Positions 17,081 to 24,849 of a stretch of DNA of 64,000 bases are shown piece after piece (within the stretch, counting starts at the first letter, position 1; each line of letters begins with the position of its first letter). Both the position numbers and the translations under genes were made by a program. The notes under the pieces were generated by a model. The model worked only from the letters and a program-made list of their open reading frames with translations. It did not search any database and was not told the DNA's origin. The stretch spans positions 1 to 64,000 of the forward strand of contig JAVHYA010000021.1 of the NCBI GenBank assembly GCA_031119395.1. Direction: 5' to 3'. Source of the stretch: Pseudomonadota bacterium. GTDB taxonomy: Bacteria > Pseudomonadota > Gammaproteobacteria > Burkholderiales > Burkholderiaceae_C.

Positions 17081-17671
17081 TCAGGCCGCGAGGGCCCAGG
17101 CGCGCGGGATGGCGTCGAACTGCGGCACCGAAGCGGCCGCGGGCTGCGGCTGGGCCTCGACGAGGGGGGTGATGGTGGCGGTTTCGCCGGTGATGCGCGG
17201 CGCTGCCACGGGGCGGCTGCGCTCGTCGATGCGGCGCGCGATGAGCTGGCTGGACAGCTCGACCTGGCGCAGCAGCTGTTGCTCGCGGCCGGCGTCGGCG
17301 GCAAAGCGCGGGGCGTAGATCACGCCCACCACGCGGCCGCTGGCCAGCACGACCGGCACCGTGAAGCAGCCGGTGGGCAGCGGCGCGTCGGCCTCGATCC
17401 AGTGGGGCATCACCACGTCGCGGCAGAAGGCGCTGTCGAACAGGTACCACTGGGCGCCTTCGGAGAGCTCGCGGCCCGGCTCCGGCGCCGCGCCCACCAC
17501 CACTTCCGAGGCGAAGACGAAGTGCATGCCCATCTTGTCGTGGATGACCCGCAGCACCTCGCCGATGGTGGTGTCGATGTGGCGATCGGGCCGGCGAGCC
17601 GTGACGACGGCGAACTCAAGCTCCTCGACCTGCACGGAGGCAGGGTTGTGCTGGAAGTCGAAGAAGTTCAC
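17081..17671 (-). CDS. Hypothetical protein, possibly GAF-like
   Basis: A 196-residue cytoplasmic protein. The core (TIGEVLRVIHDKMGMHFVFA, then CRDVVMPHWIEADAPLPTGC and VPVVLASGRVVGVIY) follows the order of a GAF domain, a ligand-binding fold, but lacks any output domain; this is pattern resemblance only. The C-terminal 50 residues are low-complexity. GTG start at 17671. Upstream lies an A+T-rich stretch with three ACTTTG-type direct repeats, so expression is probably regulated. Confidence 0.55.
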   Translation of the reverse strand: MNFFDFQHNPASVQVEELEFAVVTARRPDRHIDTTIGEVLRVIHDKMGMHFVFASEVVVGAAPEPGRELSEGAQWYLFDSAFCRDVVMPHWIEADAPLPTGCFTVPVVLASGRVVGVIYAPRFAADAGREQQLLRQVELSSQLIARRIDERSRPVAAPRITGETATITPLVEAQPQPAAASVPQFDAIPRAWALAA

Positions 17672-17710
17672 GGCGGTGGTCCAATGTCAGTCAGAGGTAT
17701 TCAGTTTCAC

Positions 17711-17748
17711 ACTTTGTGACGACTTTGAAAACCTTTGACTGCCAAAGT
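17711..17748. promoter_or_regulatory. Phased ACTTTG repeats upstream of the GAF-like gene
   Basis: ACTTTG at 17711 and 17722 and ACCTTTG at 17731 recur with a spacing of about one helical turn, followed by the inverted CAAAGT at 17743. They lie 40-77 bases upstream of the GTG start in an A+T-rich patch, as expected for a multimeric regulator site. Confidence 0.35.
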
Positions 17749-17801
17749 TTGATAAGCCAAATGGCCTATATGTGGCAAAAGTCCCGACCTGCAGGGCCCT
17801 G

Positions 17802-17835
17802 TGCACCAAAAAGAAGCGGGACCCGAGGGTCCCGC
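17802..17835 (-). terminator. Rho-independent terminator after the ABM gene
   Basis: On the minus strand GCGGGACC / GGTCCCGC form an 8-bp stem with a 4-base loop, followed by TTCTTTTTGG. It stands about 40 bases after the stop of the ABM gene. Confidence 0.8.
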
Positions 17836-17873
17836 CGTTCTGGGAGCGCCGCGCGGGCGCCGGAGCCGCGCCC

Positions 17874-18182
17874 TCAGGCCGGGGTGAGCACCCGCAGTTC
17901 CATGCCCCGCACATAGGGCTTGACGGCCGCCCGGTAGGCCTTCATGTGCGGCGCCGCGCCGTGGGCCTTGAGCGCGTCCAGGCTTTCCCACTGCTCGACC
18001 ACCACCACGCGGTCGGCGCCGACCTCGAACTGGCCGGGGATGGCCGGCTGGTTGTCGACGGTGGGCGTGTAGGCGACGCAGCCGGCTTCTTCCAGCACGG
18101 TGGGCACGACCTTGTGGAACTCGGCCAGGAAGGCGTCGCGCGTGCCCGGGTTGAGCTCGACGGTGGCGATGACGTGGATCAT
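17874..18182 (-). CDS. ABM-domain monooxygenase (putative quinol monooxygenase)
   Basis: Dimeric ferredoxin-like antibiotic-biosynthesis-monooxygenase family protein, 102 residues: MIHVIATVELNPGTRDAFLA at the start, then GCVAYTPTVDNQ, VVVVEQWESLDALKAH and the C-terminal strand. These proteins oxidise quinols or detoxify electrophiles without added cofactor, but many have no known substrate. It is followed by a good terminator and lies downstream of gshA on the same strand (110 bases), so it may belong to a thiol or redox stress unit. Confidence 0.8.
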   Translation of the reverse strand: MIHVIATVELNPGTRDAFLAEFHKVVPTVLEEAGCVAYTPTVDNQPAIPGQFEVGADRVVVVEQWESLDALKAHGAAPHMKAYRAAVKPYVRGMELRVLTPA

Positions 18183-18291
18183 GGGTTTCCTTGAGAGAGG
18201 TGAAGGCGATGGCGCGACGCGCGCGCCGCGGCGGGCAGTGTTCCATCCTTCGCGCGGCGCCGCTGTCCGGCGCCGGACAGCGGGCGCGGCC

Positions 18292-19875
18292 TCAGATCGC
18301 CAGCGCCACGTCCCCGCGCAGGGGGCGCAGGCCCAGGCGCGCCGGCGAGACGTACTGCTCCCGGTACTGCTCGAATGGCAGCGTGTCGGCCGCCTCGATG
18401 CGCCGCTGCTCCTCGACCGAGGCGGCGGTGGCGGCCTCGAAGGCCTGCTGGCGTTCGGCGCTCCAGGGCAGCGCCAGCAGCGCGTCGCGGACGGCTTCGG
18501 AGCGCGCCCGCGTGAAGGCGGTGAAGGAGTTGTCGTGCTCGGCGGCCATGTGGGCCAGCACGCGCGCCGAGGGCAGCGTGTCGGGCGCCGCGAGGGCGGC
18601 CCGCGCGGCATCGAGCGCCTGGGCATGCAGATCGCCGCCCTGGGCGGCATCGAGCGCAGCGGCGATCGGGCGGCACTGGTCGAGGATCTCGCCGCCCCAC
18701 TCCACCAGCTTCACGGGCCGGCCGCCGCGCTGCAGCGACAGCCCCGGCTCGCGCCCGCGCGCGGCCGTGAGGTGCTGGTTGTGCGCGATCTCGCCGATCT
18801 CGTCGCGGCTGTCCGGCGGGCTGTCGGCCAGCAGGCAGTGCAGCAGGAAGATGTCGAGGAAGCGCATGGTCTGGGCGCGGATGCCGACCGGCTCGAAGGG
18901 GTCCAGGTCCATCAGGCGCACCTCGACGTACTCGACGCCGCGCTCGCGCAGCGCGTGCAGCGGGCGCTCGCCGGGGAAGATCACGCGCTTGGGCCGGATG
19001 GTGCCGTAGAACTCGTTCTCGATCTGCAGCAGCGTGGTGGCCAGCTGGTTGTACTCGCCGCCCAGGTTGCGGATGCCGATCGCCTCGTACGCGGGGTACG
19101 GGCGCGTGAGCGCGTCGGCCAGCGAGGCGCCGTAGCCGTCCAGGCTGTTGTAGCTCACGAAGAGCGAGGCCTGCGCCTCGCTCTGGTAGCCGAGCCGGCC
19201 CATGCGCAGCGAGGTGCCGTGCGGCATGTACATGGTGTATTCGCCCAGCGGCTGCAACTCGTGCGGACGGCCCTCGACGAAGCTCGCGCACACCGCCGGC
19301 GAGGCGCCGAACAGGTACAGCAGCAGGAAGGCGTGGCGGCGGAAGTTGCGGATCAGGGCGAAGTACTCGTCGCTCTTCACCTCGGGCAGCGACCAGTTGT
19401 AGTGGATGCCCGAGATGGTCTGCATGCGCCGGCCGTAGCGGTGCGCCAGGCCCATGCGGTAGACGCTCTTGGCACGCCCGACGTTCGAGGTGCCATAGCG
19501 CCCGAGCGGGATGTTCTCGTCCGACGGCAGGCCGCAGGGCATGCTCGACACCCACATCATCTCGCCCGGCTCGCCCGCCGCGCCCTGCAGCGCCCGGTAG
19601 GTGAACTGGTGCACCTCGGTCAGTTCGGCCAGGCAGGCGTCGACGTCGGCGTGCACGCCGGTGATGAGTTCGAGTTGCGACTCGCTGAAGTCGGTCGTGA
19701 TGTGCGGGTGCGTCAGGGCGCTGCCCAGCGCTGCGGGATGCGGCGTGAGGGCGAGCTTGCCGTCGGGCTGCGAACGCAGGCTTTCCTTCTCGATGCCCCG
19801 GCGGATGCCTTTCAGCCTCGCCGGCGGAATCGCTCCCAGCCGCTGCTGCAGTTTGCTCATGTTCTCGTGTCTCAT
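18292..19875 (-). CDS. gshA: Glutamate--cysteine ligase
   Basis: Cytoplasmic ligase for the first step of glutathione synthesis, joining L-Glu and L-Cys with ATP to gamma-glutamylcysteine. The 527-residue sequence is of the proteobacterial GCS type: KGIRRGIEKESLR near the start, TTDFSESQLELITG, the GIHYNWS motif, and the YVEVRLMDLDPFEPVGI segment. The ATG at 19875 is used; an internal ATG at 19860 (MSKLQQRL) gives a start closer to other members. Two small ABM-type monooxygenase genes flank it on the same strand, and repeat copy 4 lies upstream. Confidence 0.93.
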   Translation of the reverse strand: MRHENMSKLQQRLGAIPPARLKGIRRGIEKESLRSQPDGKLALTPHPAALGSALTHPHITTDFSESQLELITGVHADVDACLAELTEVHQFTYRALQGAAGEPGEMMWVSSMPCGLPSDENIPLGRYGTSNVGRAKSVYRMGLAHRYGRRMQTISGIHYNWSLPEVKSDEYFALIRNFRRHAFLLLYLFGASPAVCASFVEGRPHELQPLGEYTMYMPHGTSLRMGRLGYQSEAQASLFVSYNSLDGYGASLADALTRPYPAYEAIGIRNLGGEYNQLATTLLQIENEFYGTIRPKRVIFPGERPLHALRERGVEYVEVRLMDLDPFEPVGIRAQTMRFLDIFLLHCLLADSPPDSRDEIGEIAHNQHLTAARGREPGLSLQRGGRPVKLVEWGGEILDQCRPIAAALDAAQGGDLHAQALDAARAALAAPDTLPSARVLAHMAAEHDNSFTAFTRARSEAVRDALLALPWSAERQQAFEAATAASVEEQRRIEAADTLPFEQYREQYVSPARLGLRPLRGDVALAI

Positions 19876-19955
19876 GAATCTCGGATTGGGCCGGACGGTA
19901 ACACCGCCCGCGCCTTCGCGCCGGGCGGGCGATGCCCCGGCGCGTCCGTGACCCG

Positions 19956-20026
19956 TTTGCTATGCTTTTCATAGCTGTCAGCGCCCGTCCCGCGGGCGCT
20001 GCGGGCCGATTCGACCCTTAAAGACC
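19956..20026 (+). repeat. Dispersed GATAGC/GCGCCC repeat, copy 4
   Basis: TTTGCTATGCTTTTCATAGC, then GCGCCCGTCCCGCGGGCGC, TGCGGGCC and the tail GATTCGACCCTTAAAGACC. It separates gshA from the second ABM gene. Confidence 0.85.
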
Positions 20027-20045
20027 CTATGGCAGCGGCCGCCGC

Positions 20046-20378
20046 TCAGCCGCCTGCGGGGCCCGCCCGCGCGACCAGCTCGGCCGGCGTCACGGGCTCG
20101 GCGACGTACAGCGTCATCTGCGGCGGCTCGGCACCCAGCGTCGCCATCGCCTTGGCGAAGCGCCGCGAGGCATCGACCTGGAAGTGCGCGGCCAGTGCCG
20201 CCGCGTCGCTCCAGCGTTCGGTGAAGGTCAGCTGCAGCGGGCGCAGCGCGTCGATCGCGACCTCGTGCGACAGGCAGCCGGGCTCGCGGCGCGAGCGTTC
20301 CACATGCTCGATCGACAGGCGGCGCATTTCATCCAGCGTGTCGGGGCGCGCGAGCGCGGTTCCGATGACGACGATCAT
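20046..20378 (-). CDS. ABM-domain monooxygenase (putative quinol monooxygenase)
   Basis: Second small ABM-fold protein, 110 residues, with MIVVIGTALARPDTLDEMRR, REPGCLSHEVAID, LTFTERWSDAAALAAHF and a C-terminal MTLYVAEPV strand. It is only distantly similar to the ABM protein downstream of gshA. GGAGA precedes the ATG by 8 bases. It lies downstream of a carboxylesterase gene on the same strand, with a 36-base gap, so co-transcription is likely. Confidence 0.8.
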   Translation of the reverse strand: MIVVIGTALARPDTLDEMRRLSIEHVERSRREPGCLSHEVAIDALRPLQLTFTERWSDAAALAAHFQVDASRRFAKAMATLGAEPPQMTLYVAEPVTPAELVARAGPAGG

Positions 20379-20414
20379 GACGGGTCTCCGTTCGGGGGGT
20401 GGGCCGTGCCGCGC

Positions 20415-21083
20415 TCAGGACGCCAGCACGTCGGCGAGGAAGGCGCCCAGCGCGCCGACTTCTTCCATGCACAGGCTGTGCGCCATCGGGTAGGTGTGCC
20501 ACTGCACGTCGTAGCCCAGCGCCCGCAGTGCGTCGCGCGAGGCCTCGGCGCGCGCCAGGGGCACGACATCGTCCTGGGTGCCGTGCGCCAGGAAGATGGG
20601 GGTGCCGCGATTGGCCGGGTGGGCCTCGGCCGCCGTGAGCGCCGCCAGCGGCAGGTAGCCCGACAGGCCCGCGATGCCCGCCAGCCGCTCGGCATGCCGC
20701 AGGCCGGTGAGCAGGGCCATGGCGCAGCCCTGCGAGAACCCCGCGAGCACGATGCGCGACGCCGGAATGCCGCGTGCCGCCTCGACGGCGATCAGCGATT
20801 CGACGGCCGCCTGCGAACGGCGCAGACCCGCCTCGTCTTCCGGGCCGGCGGGACCCAGGATGTCGTACCACGCCGGCATGCGGTAGCCGCCGTTGATCGT
20901 CACGGGCATCTGGGGCGCATCGGGGAAGACGAAGCGCACACCGCCCACGGCCTGCAGGGCGGGCGCCAGTTCCTCCACCAGCGGCACGAAGCTGCGGCCC
21001 TCGTCCCCCAGGCCATGCATCAGCAGCACGGCGGCGCGGGGCGAGGGGCCGGTTTCGATCTCGATGGTGGACAGCGCTGGCAT
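20415..21083 (-). CDS. Phospholipase/carboxylesterase (YpfH/EstB-type)
   Basis: Alpha/beta hydrolase of the phospholipase/carboxylesterase family, 222 residues. LLMHGLGDEGRSF is the oxyanion loop, GFSQG carries the nucleophile S117, the Asp is in HGTQDDVVP and the His in YPMAHSLCMEE. It is a cytosolic esterase acting on short-chain esters in related enzymes. The ATG at 21083 was chosen because the sequence upstream is not protein-like and the family begins close to this point. Confidence 0.85.
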   Translation of the reverse strand: MPALSTIEIETGPSPRAAVLLMHGLGDEGRSFVPLVEELAPALQAVGGVRFVFPDAPQMPVTINGGYRMPAWYDILGPAGPEDEAGLRRSQAAVESLIAVEAARGIPASRIVLAGFSQGCAMALLTGLRHAERLAGIAGLSGYLPLAALTAAEAHPANRGTPIFLAHGTQDDVVPLARAEASRDALRALGYDVQWHTYPMAHSLCMEEVGALGAFLADVLAS

Positions 21084-21416
21084 GGAGAGACCCAGGAATA
21101 CGGAACTTGCGACCTTACCCGACTTCGGCGGACCTCGGCCGGCCTGCAGCACCCGCAATTCCAATCGCCAGAATCCGCGAATTAGAACTTTTTCCCAATA
21201 TCAGAATTACCTAGGAAAAAAGAACTATATGACCGCGCATTTCAATTTTCTGTGAATTTTTAAGCGATTTGATCTCGTATATTATTTTGATGAATGTAAA
21301 TAAATAATTCCCAAAACCCACACTGACATCGGCCGGGTGCAAAGGAGATTCCGCCCCGGCCAAGGCGGGCGATGCACAGGCCTCGCCCCGTGTGTGAGCT
21401 GGAACAGGAGTTGGAC
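21084..21416 (+). promoter_or_regulatory. A+T-rich regulatory region before the collagen-like lipoprotein gene
   Basis: No gene is seen in this 333-base gap. Bases 21181-21300 contain 86 A or T out of 120, in sharp contrast to the surroundings. Several A- and T-tracts and a TTGATC...ATGTAAATAA stretch could hold a promoter, but no -35/-10 pair is convincing. Such patches in a GC-rich genome are typical binding regions for xenogeneic silencers of the H-NS/MvaT type. Confidence 0.5.
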
Positions 21417-23063
21417 ATGAGCGCAACGAATCAGAGGGAATTGAATTTCGGGAGACTTGCCACGGCGGCTGCGGCGGCGGCTGCACTGTCGGTGCTGGCG
21501 GCCTGCTCGTCGGGCTCGGCAGCGTTCGGTTTGCGCGGCACCAGCACGGCGGCGACGCCGGGCGGCCTGGGCGGCGGCACGGGCGGCTCCTCCACCGGCA
21601 CCGACCCCGGGGTGGCCGGCGGCGGCGCGGGAGGGGCTGGCGGAAGCGGCGATGGTTCCGGCAGCGGCGGCACCGGAGGCGGTGGCGGCGGCACGAACGT
21701 CGGCGGCGGTGGTGGTGGCGGCGGCACGCCCCCCGGCGGCGGTGGCGGCAACAACCCCGGGGACGCAGACCCGGGCACCGCCGGCCCGGCGCTGGATGCC
21801 AGCAACAACCTGATCCGCTCGGCCGGCAGCACGGTCGAGAAGACCGGCCAGCTGGTCGGCACGCTCGGCGGCCGGCTCGGCCAGGTGGGCAGCGGCACCG
21901 CACTGGGCGGCACGACGGCCGGCGCGGGCAGCGCCGTGACTTCCGCAGGCGCTGCGGTCAGCGACCTGGGCAAGGGAGTCGCCGGCGGCCTGGGCCGGCT
22001 GGGCGAAACCGGCGATCCGCTGGGCACGACGCTGTCCAGCGCCGATCCGGCGGTGAAGAACGTGGGCGCGGCAGTGTCCGGCGTGGGCAGCGCCGTCGGT
22101 GCCGTGGGTGCCGGCACGCCGCTCGCGGCCGTGACGCAGCCCGTGGGCGGGCTGGTCGACCGGGTCGGCGACGGCGTGGGCCAGGTCGGCGACCGGGTGG
22201 GCGGCGTTCTCGACCATGGCGCGGTGCGGCAGGTCACCAGCCGCACCAGCGAGGTGGTGGTGGCGGTCGACCGCACGGTCGTCGGCACGACCCAGCGCCT
22301 GGGCGAGGCGACCGGCCTCGGCGCGCCGGTGGACGGCCTGACCGATCGCCTGGGCGGCGCGATCAGGCAGGTGGGCAGCGCCCTGCCCGGCAACCAGGCC
22401 GATGGCGTGACCAACGCCCTGGGCACGACGGTCGGCCATGCCGGCGACCTGGTGAACGCACCGAACGGGAGCAACGGCGGCGCAGGCCTGGGCAGCGTGC
22501 TGGGCGGGCTGGGCGCCACCGCCGGCCTGGGGCTCGGCGGCGGCGTGAGCGCGAGCCCGGGCGGCGTATCGGCGGGCGTTGGAGCAGGCGCGGGAGCGGG
22601 TGTGAGCACCGCAGGCCTGGGCAACGCCGTCGGCGGGGTCGGCACCACGCTGGCGCCGGTCACCGGCACCGTCGGCAACGCGTTGAGCACCACGACCAAC
22701 GTGCTGACCGCCACCACCGGGGGCTTGGGAAGCGCAGTGGCCGGCACCACCGGCAGCCTGGGCAACGCGCTGTCCTCGGCGCCGGTGATCGGCAGCCCCG
22801 TGGCCGCGGCCACCACCGGCGCGGCGAACACGATCGCCATCGCGACCTCGGAAATCGGCAGCACGCTGTCGACCGCGACCTCCGGCCTGGGCAGCACGCT
22901 CGCCATGGCGACTTCCTCGCCGACGGGCACGCTGAGCGCGGCGGGTTCGACGTTGACCAACACGTTGTCCTCCACGACCTCCACGCTGGGCAGCACCACG
23001 ACGTCGACCGTCAACACGGTCACGAACACAGTAGGCAGCTTGATCGGAGGTCACCGTCGGTGA
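21417..23063 (+). CDS. Gly-rich collagen-like repeat lipoprotein
   Basis: A 548-residue surface-type lipoprotein. The signal peptide ends in the lipobox LAAC (C30). Residues 31-130 are almost entirely Gly/Ser/Thr with poly-Gly stretches, and the rest is built of short amphipathic units containing V-x-x-x-G-x-x-V and TxxxLG patterns, for example LVDRVGDGVGQVGDRVGGVL. It resembles proteins annotated as collagen-like triple helix repeat proteins in beta-proteobacteria, but true G-x-y runs are short. AGGAG lies 7 bases before the ATG. The next gene, a TpsB transporter, starts with a GTGA overlap, so they are co-translated. A paralogue is at 47323-48705. Confidence 0.8.
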   Translation: MSATNQRELNFGRLATAAAAAAALSVLAACSSGSAAFGLRGTSTAATPGGLGGGTGGSSTGTDPGVAGGGAGGAGGSGDGSGSGGTGGGGGGTNVGGGGGGGGTPPGGGGGNNPGDADPGTAGPALDASNNLIRSAGSTVEKTGQLVGTLGGRLGQVGSGTALGGTTAGAGSAVTSAGAAVSDLGKGVAGGLGRLGETGDPLGTTLSSADPAVKNVGAAVSGVGSAVGAVGAGTPLAAVTQPVGGLVDRVGDGVGQVGDRVGGVLDHGAVRQVTSRTSEVVVAVDRTVVGTTQRLGEATGLGAPVDGLTDRLGGAIRQVGSALPGNQADGVTNALGTTVGHAGDLVNAPNGSNGGAGLGSVLGGLGATAGLGLGGGVSASPGGVSAGVGAGAGAGVSTAGLGNAVGGVGTTLAPVTGTVGNALSTTTNVLTATTGGLGSAVAGTTGSLGNALSSAPVIGSPVAAATTGAANTIAIATSEIGSTLSTATSGLGSTLAMATSSPTGTLSAAGSTLTNTLSSTTSTLGSTTTSTVNTVTNTVGSLIGGHRR

Positions 23064-24760
23064 GAAGAAGCACGCCCCGGCCTCTCCTGCAGGCCAGCAT
23101 CGTGGCCGTCCTGAGCGGCGGGGGGTGGGCGGCCGCCCACGCCCAGGCCGGCGGCAACCCCCTCGACCAGTTGCCGCTGCCCGCGTCCCAGGCGCCGGCA
23201 CCGGCCCCGAGAGCGCAGGTGGACGTGCAGACGCCCGCCCAGGCGGACGGCCGGATGGGCCAGACGGTCACGCCCACCCGCTTCGACATCGAGGGCGTGG
23301 CCGCCCTGCCCTTCGCCGAGGTGGGGGCCTTCTTCGCGCCGCTGGCCGGCCAGCCGGTGCCGGTGGCCCGGCTGGTCCAGGCGGCGCGCGAGGCCACCGC
23401 GCTGTACAAGGAACGCGGCCATCCGCTGGCCTTCGTCTACGTGCCCGAGCAGGCCTTCGACGGGGGGGTCGTGCGGGTGGTGGCCGTGGAGGGTTACATC
23501 GCCGATATCCGCATCGACGGCGATGCCGGCCCGTCGCAGGCGCGCCTGCGTGCGATGGCCGAGGCGCTGCGCGGCGAACGGCCGTTGCGCCAGGCCACCT
23601 TCGAGCGCGTGACCCAGCTCATGGCGCGCCTGCCCGGCCTCACCGTCACCGCGACGGCGGCGCTGCCCGGCACCACGGACGGCGCCACCACGCTCGTGCT
23701 GGCGGTGAAGCGGCGGCCCTACGACATCTCGCTGGGCGCCGACCTGCGCCAGCCCACGCCGCGCGCGGTGCTCACCGGCGTGATCAACGACCCCTTCGTG
23801 GCGGGCGGCCAGCTCACCGCCTCCACGCTGCTGGGCAATCCGCGCAACGAGGCGCTGCTGACGACCAGCTACACCCAGCTGGTGGGTGCCGACGGCCTGG
23901 CCCTGAAGGCCGCCTTCAGCCACTACCGCGGCTATCCCGACGAGACGATGGACCGCGGCTCGCGCATCGAGCGGCGCAACACCAACCGGCGGGTCGAACT
24001 CTCGGCGAGCTACCCGCTGCTGCTGGGCGCCCGGCGCAGCCTCACGCTCAGCGGCGGCTTCTACGGCGTGAACAACCTCGACGACTACCGCGTGCCGCTC
24101 GCCGGCACGCGGCTGGACGACGACACCCGCGTGCGCGCGCTGTTCGCGCAGCTGAGCTACCTGGAGGCCACCGCCACGCGCAGCCGCAGCGCCAGCGTGA
24201 TGCTGGCCCAGGGCGTGCGCGGCCTCGGCGCCCTGGCCGAGCAGCGCAGCAACGTGGCCGGCGTGGCGGGCACGAACCCGGCCAGGCTCGATTTCACCCG
24301 CCTCGCGCTCGACCTCGGCCAGCGCGACCGCTTCGAGAACCAATGGGGCACGGCCGTGAGCTTCGGCGCGCAATACAGTCCCCACACCCTGGCCAGCTCG
24401 GAGCGCATCTCCTTCGGCAACCAGCGCTTCGGGCGCGGCTACGCGGCCGGGGACGCGGCGGGCGATTCCGGCTGGGGCCTGGGCCTGGAGGTCAACCGGC
24501 TGTTCAAGCTGGAGGGTGGCGAATGGCTCAAGCAGATCGAGCCCTACCTGCTGGTCGAGGCCGCGCAGGTGTCGCTCAAGCAGGGACAGCCCTCGCCGCG
24601 CAAGCTGCGCTCGGTGGCGCTGGGTGCGCGCTTCACCGACGGCAAGCACTACAACCTGGACGTGGCCATCGCCAAGCCCACGGGCGACCCGAGCGCCGCC
24701 AACCCGCTGAGGCGCACGAGGCTGACGGTGCTGCTGAGCTACAACCTGGGCGATCGCTGA
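23060..24760 (+). CDS. TpsB-type outer membrane transporter (ShlB/FhaC/HecB family)
   Basis: Outer-membrane beta-barrel of two-partner secretion, 566 residues. Residues 1-29 are a signal peptide (AAAHAQ), 75-153 a POTRA domain (FDIEGVAALPFAEVGAFFAP and onwards), and from about 215 a 16-strand barrel with RRPYDISLGADL, an RGY-like FGRGYAAGD near 460, and a final VLLSYNLGDR strand. Only one POTRA domain is clear. It starts at GTG overlapping the stop of the lipoprotein gene, with GGAGG upstream. No TpsA exoprotein with a TPS domain is encoded nearby, so the lipoprotein is the likely partner; this is inference. Confidence 0.85.
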   Translation: MRRSTPRPLLQASIVAVLSGGGWAAAHAQAGGNPLDQLPLPASQAPAPAPRAQVDVQTPAQADGRMGQTVTPTRFDIEGVAALPFAEVGAFFAPLAGQPVPVARLVQAAREATALYKERGHPLAFVYVPEQAFDGGVVRVVAVEGYIADIRIDGDAGPSQARLRAMAEALRGERPLRQATFERVTQLMARLPGLTVTATAALPGTTDGATTLVLAVKRRPYDISLGADLRQPTPRAVLTGVINDPFVAGGQLTASTLLGNPRNEALLTTSYTQLVGADGLALKAAFSHYRGYPDETMDRGSRIERRNTNRRVELSASYPLLLGARRSLTLSGGFYGVNNLDDYRVPLAGTRLDDDTRVRALFAQLSYLEATATRSRSASVMLAQGVRGLGALAEQRSNVAGVAGTNPARLDFTRLALDLGQRDRFENQWGTAVSFGAQYSPHTLASSERISFGNQRFGRGYAAGDAAGDSGWGLGLEVNRLFKLEGGEWLKQIEPYLLVEAAQVSLKQGQPSPRKLRSVALGARFTDGKHYNLDVAIAKPTGDPSAANPLRRTRLTVLLSYNLGDR

Positions 24761-24849
24761 ACCGCGGCGGCGCACGCGAGGCGCCGGCCGCTGCGCCGAA
24801 TGCCGCAGCCTGACACACTCGGGGCGTGTCCAGCCTTCGCCCCACCCCC

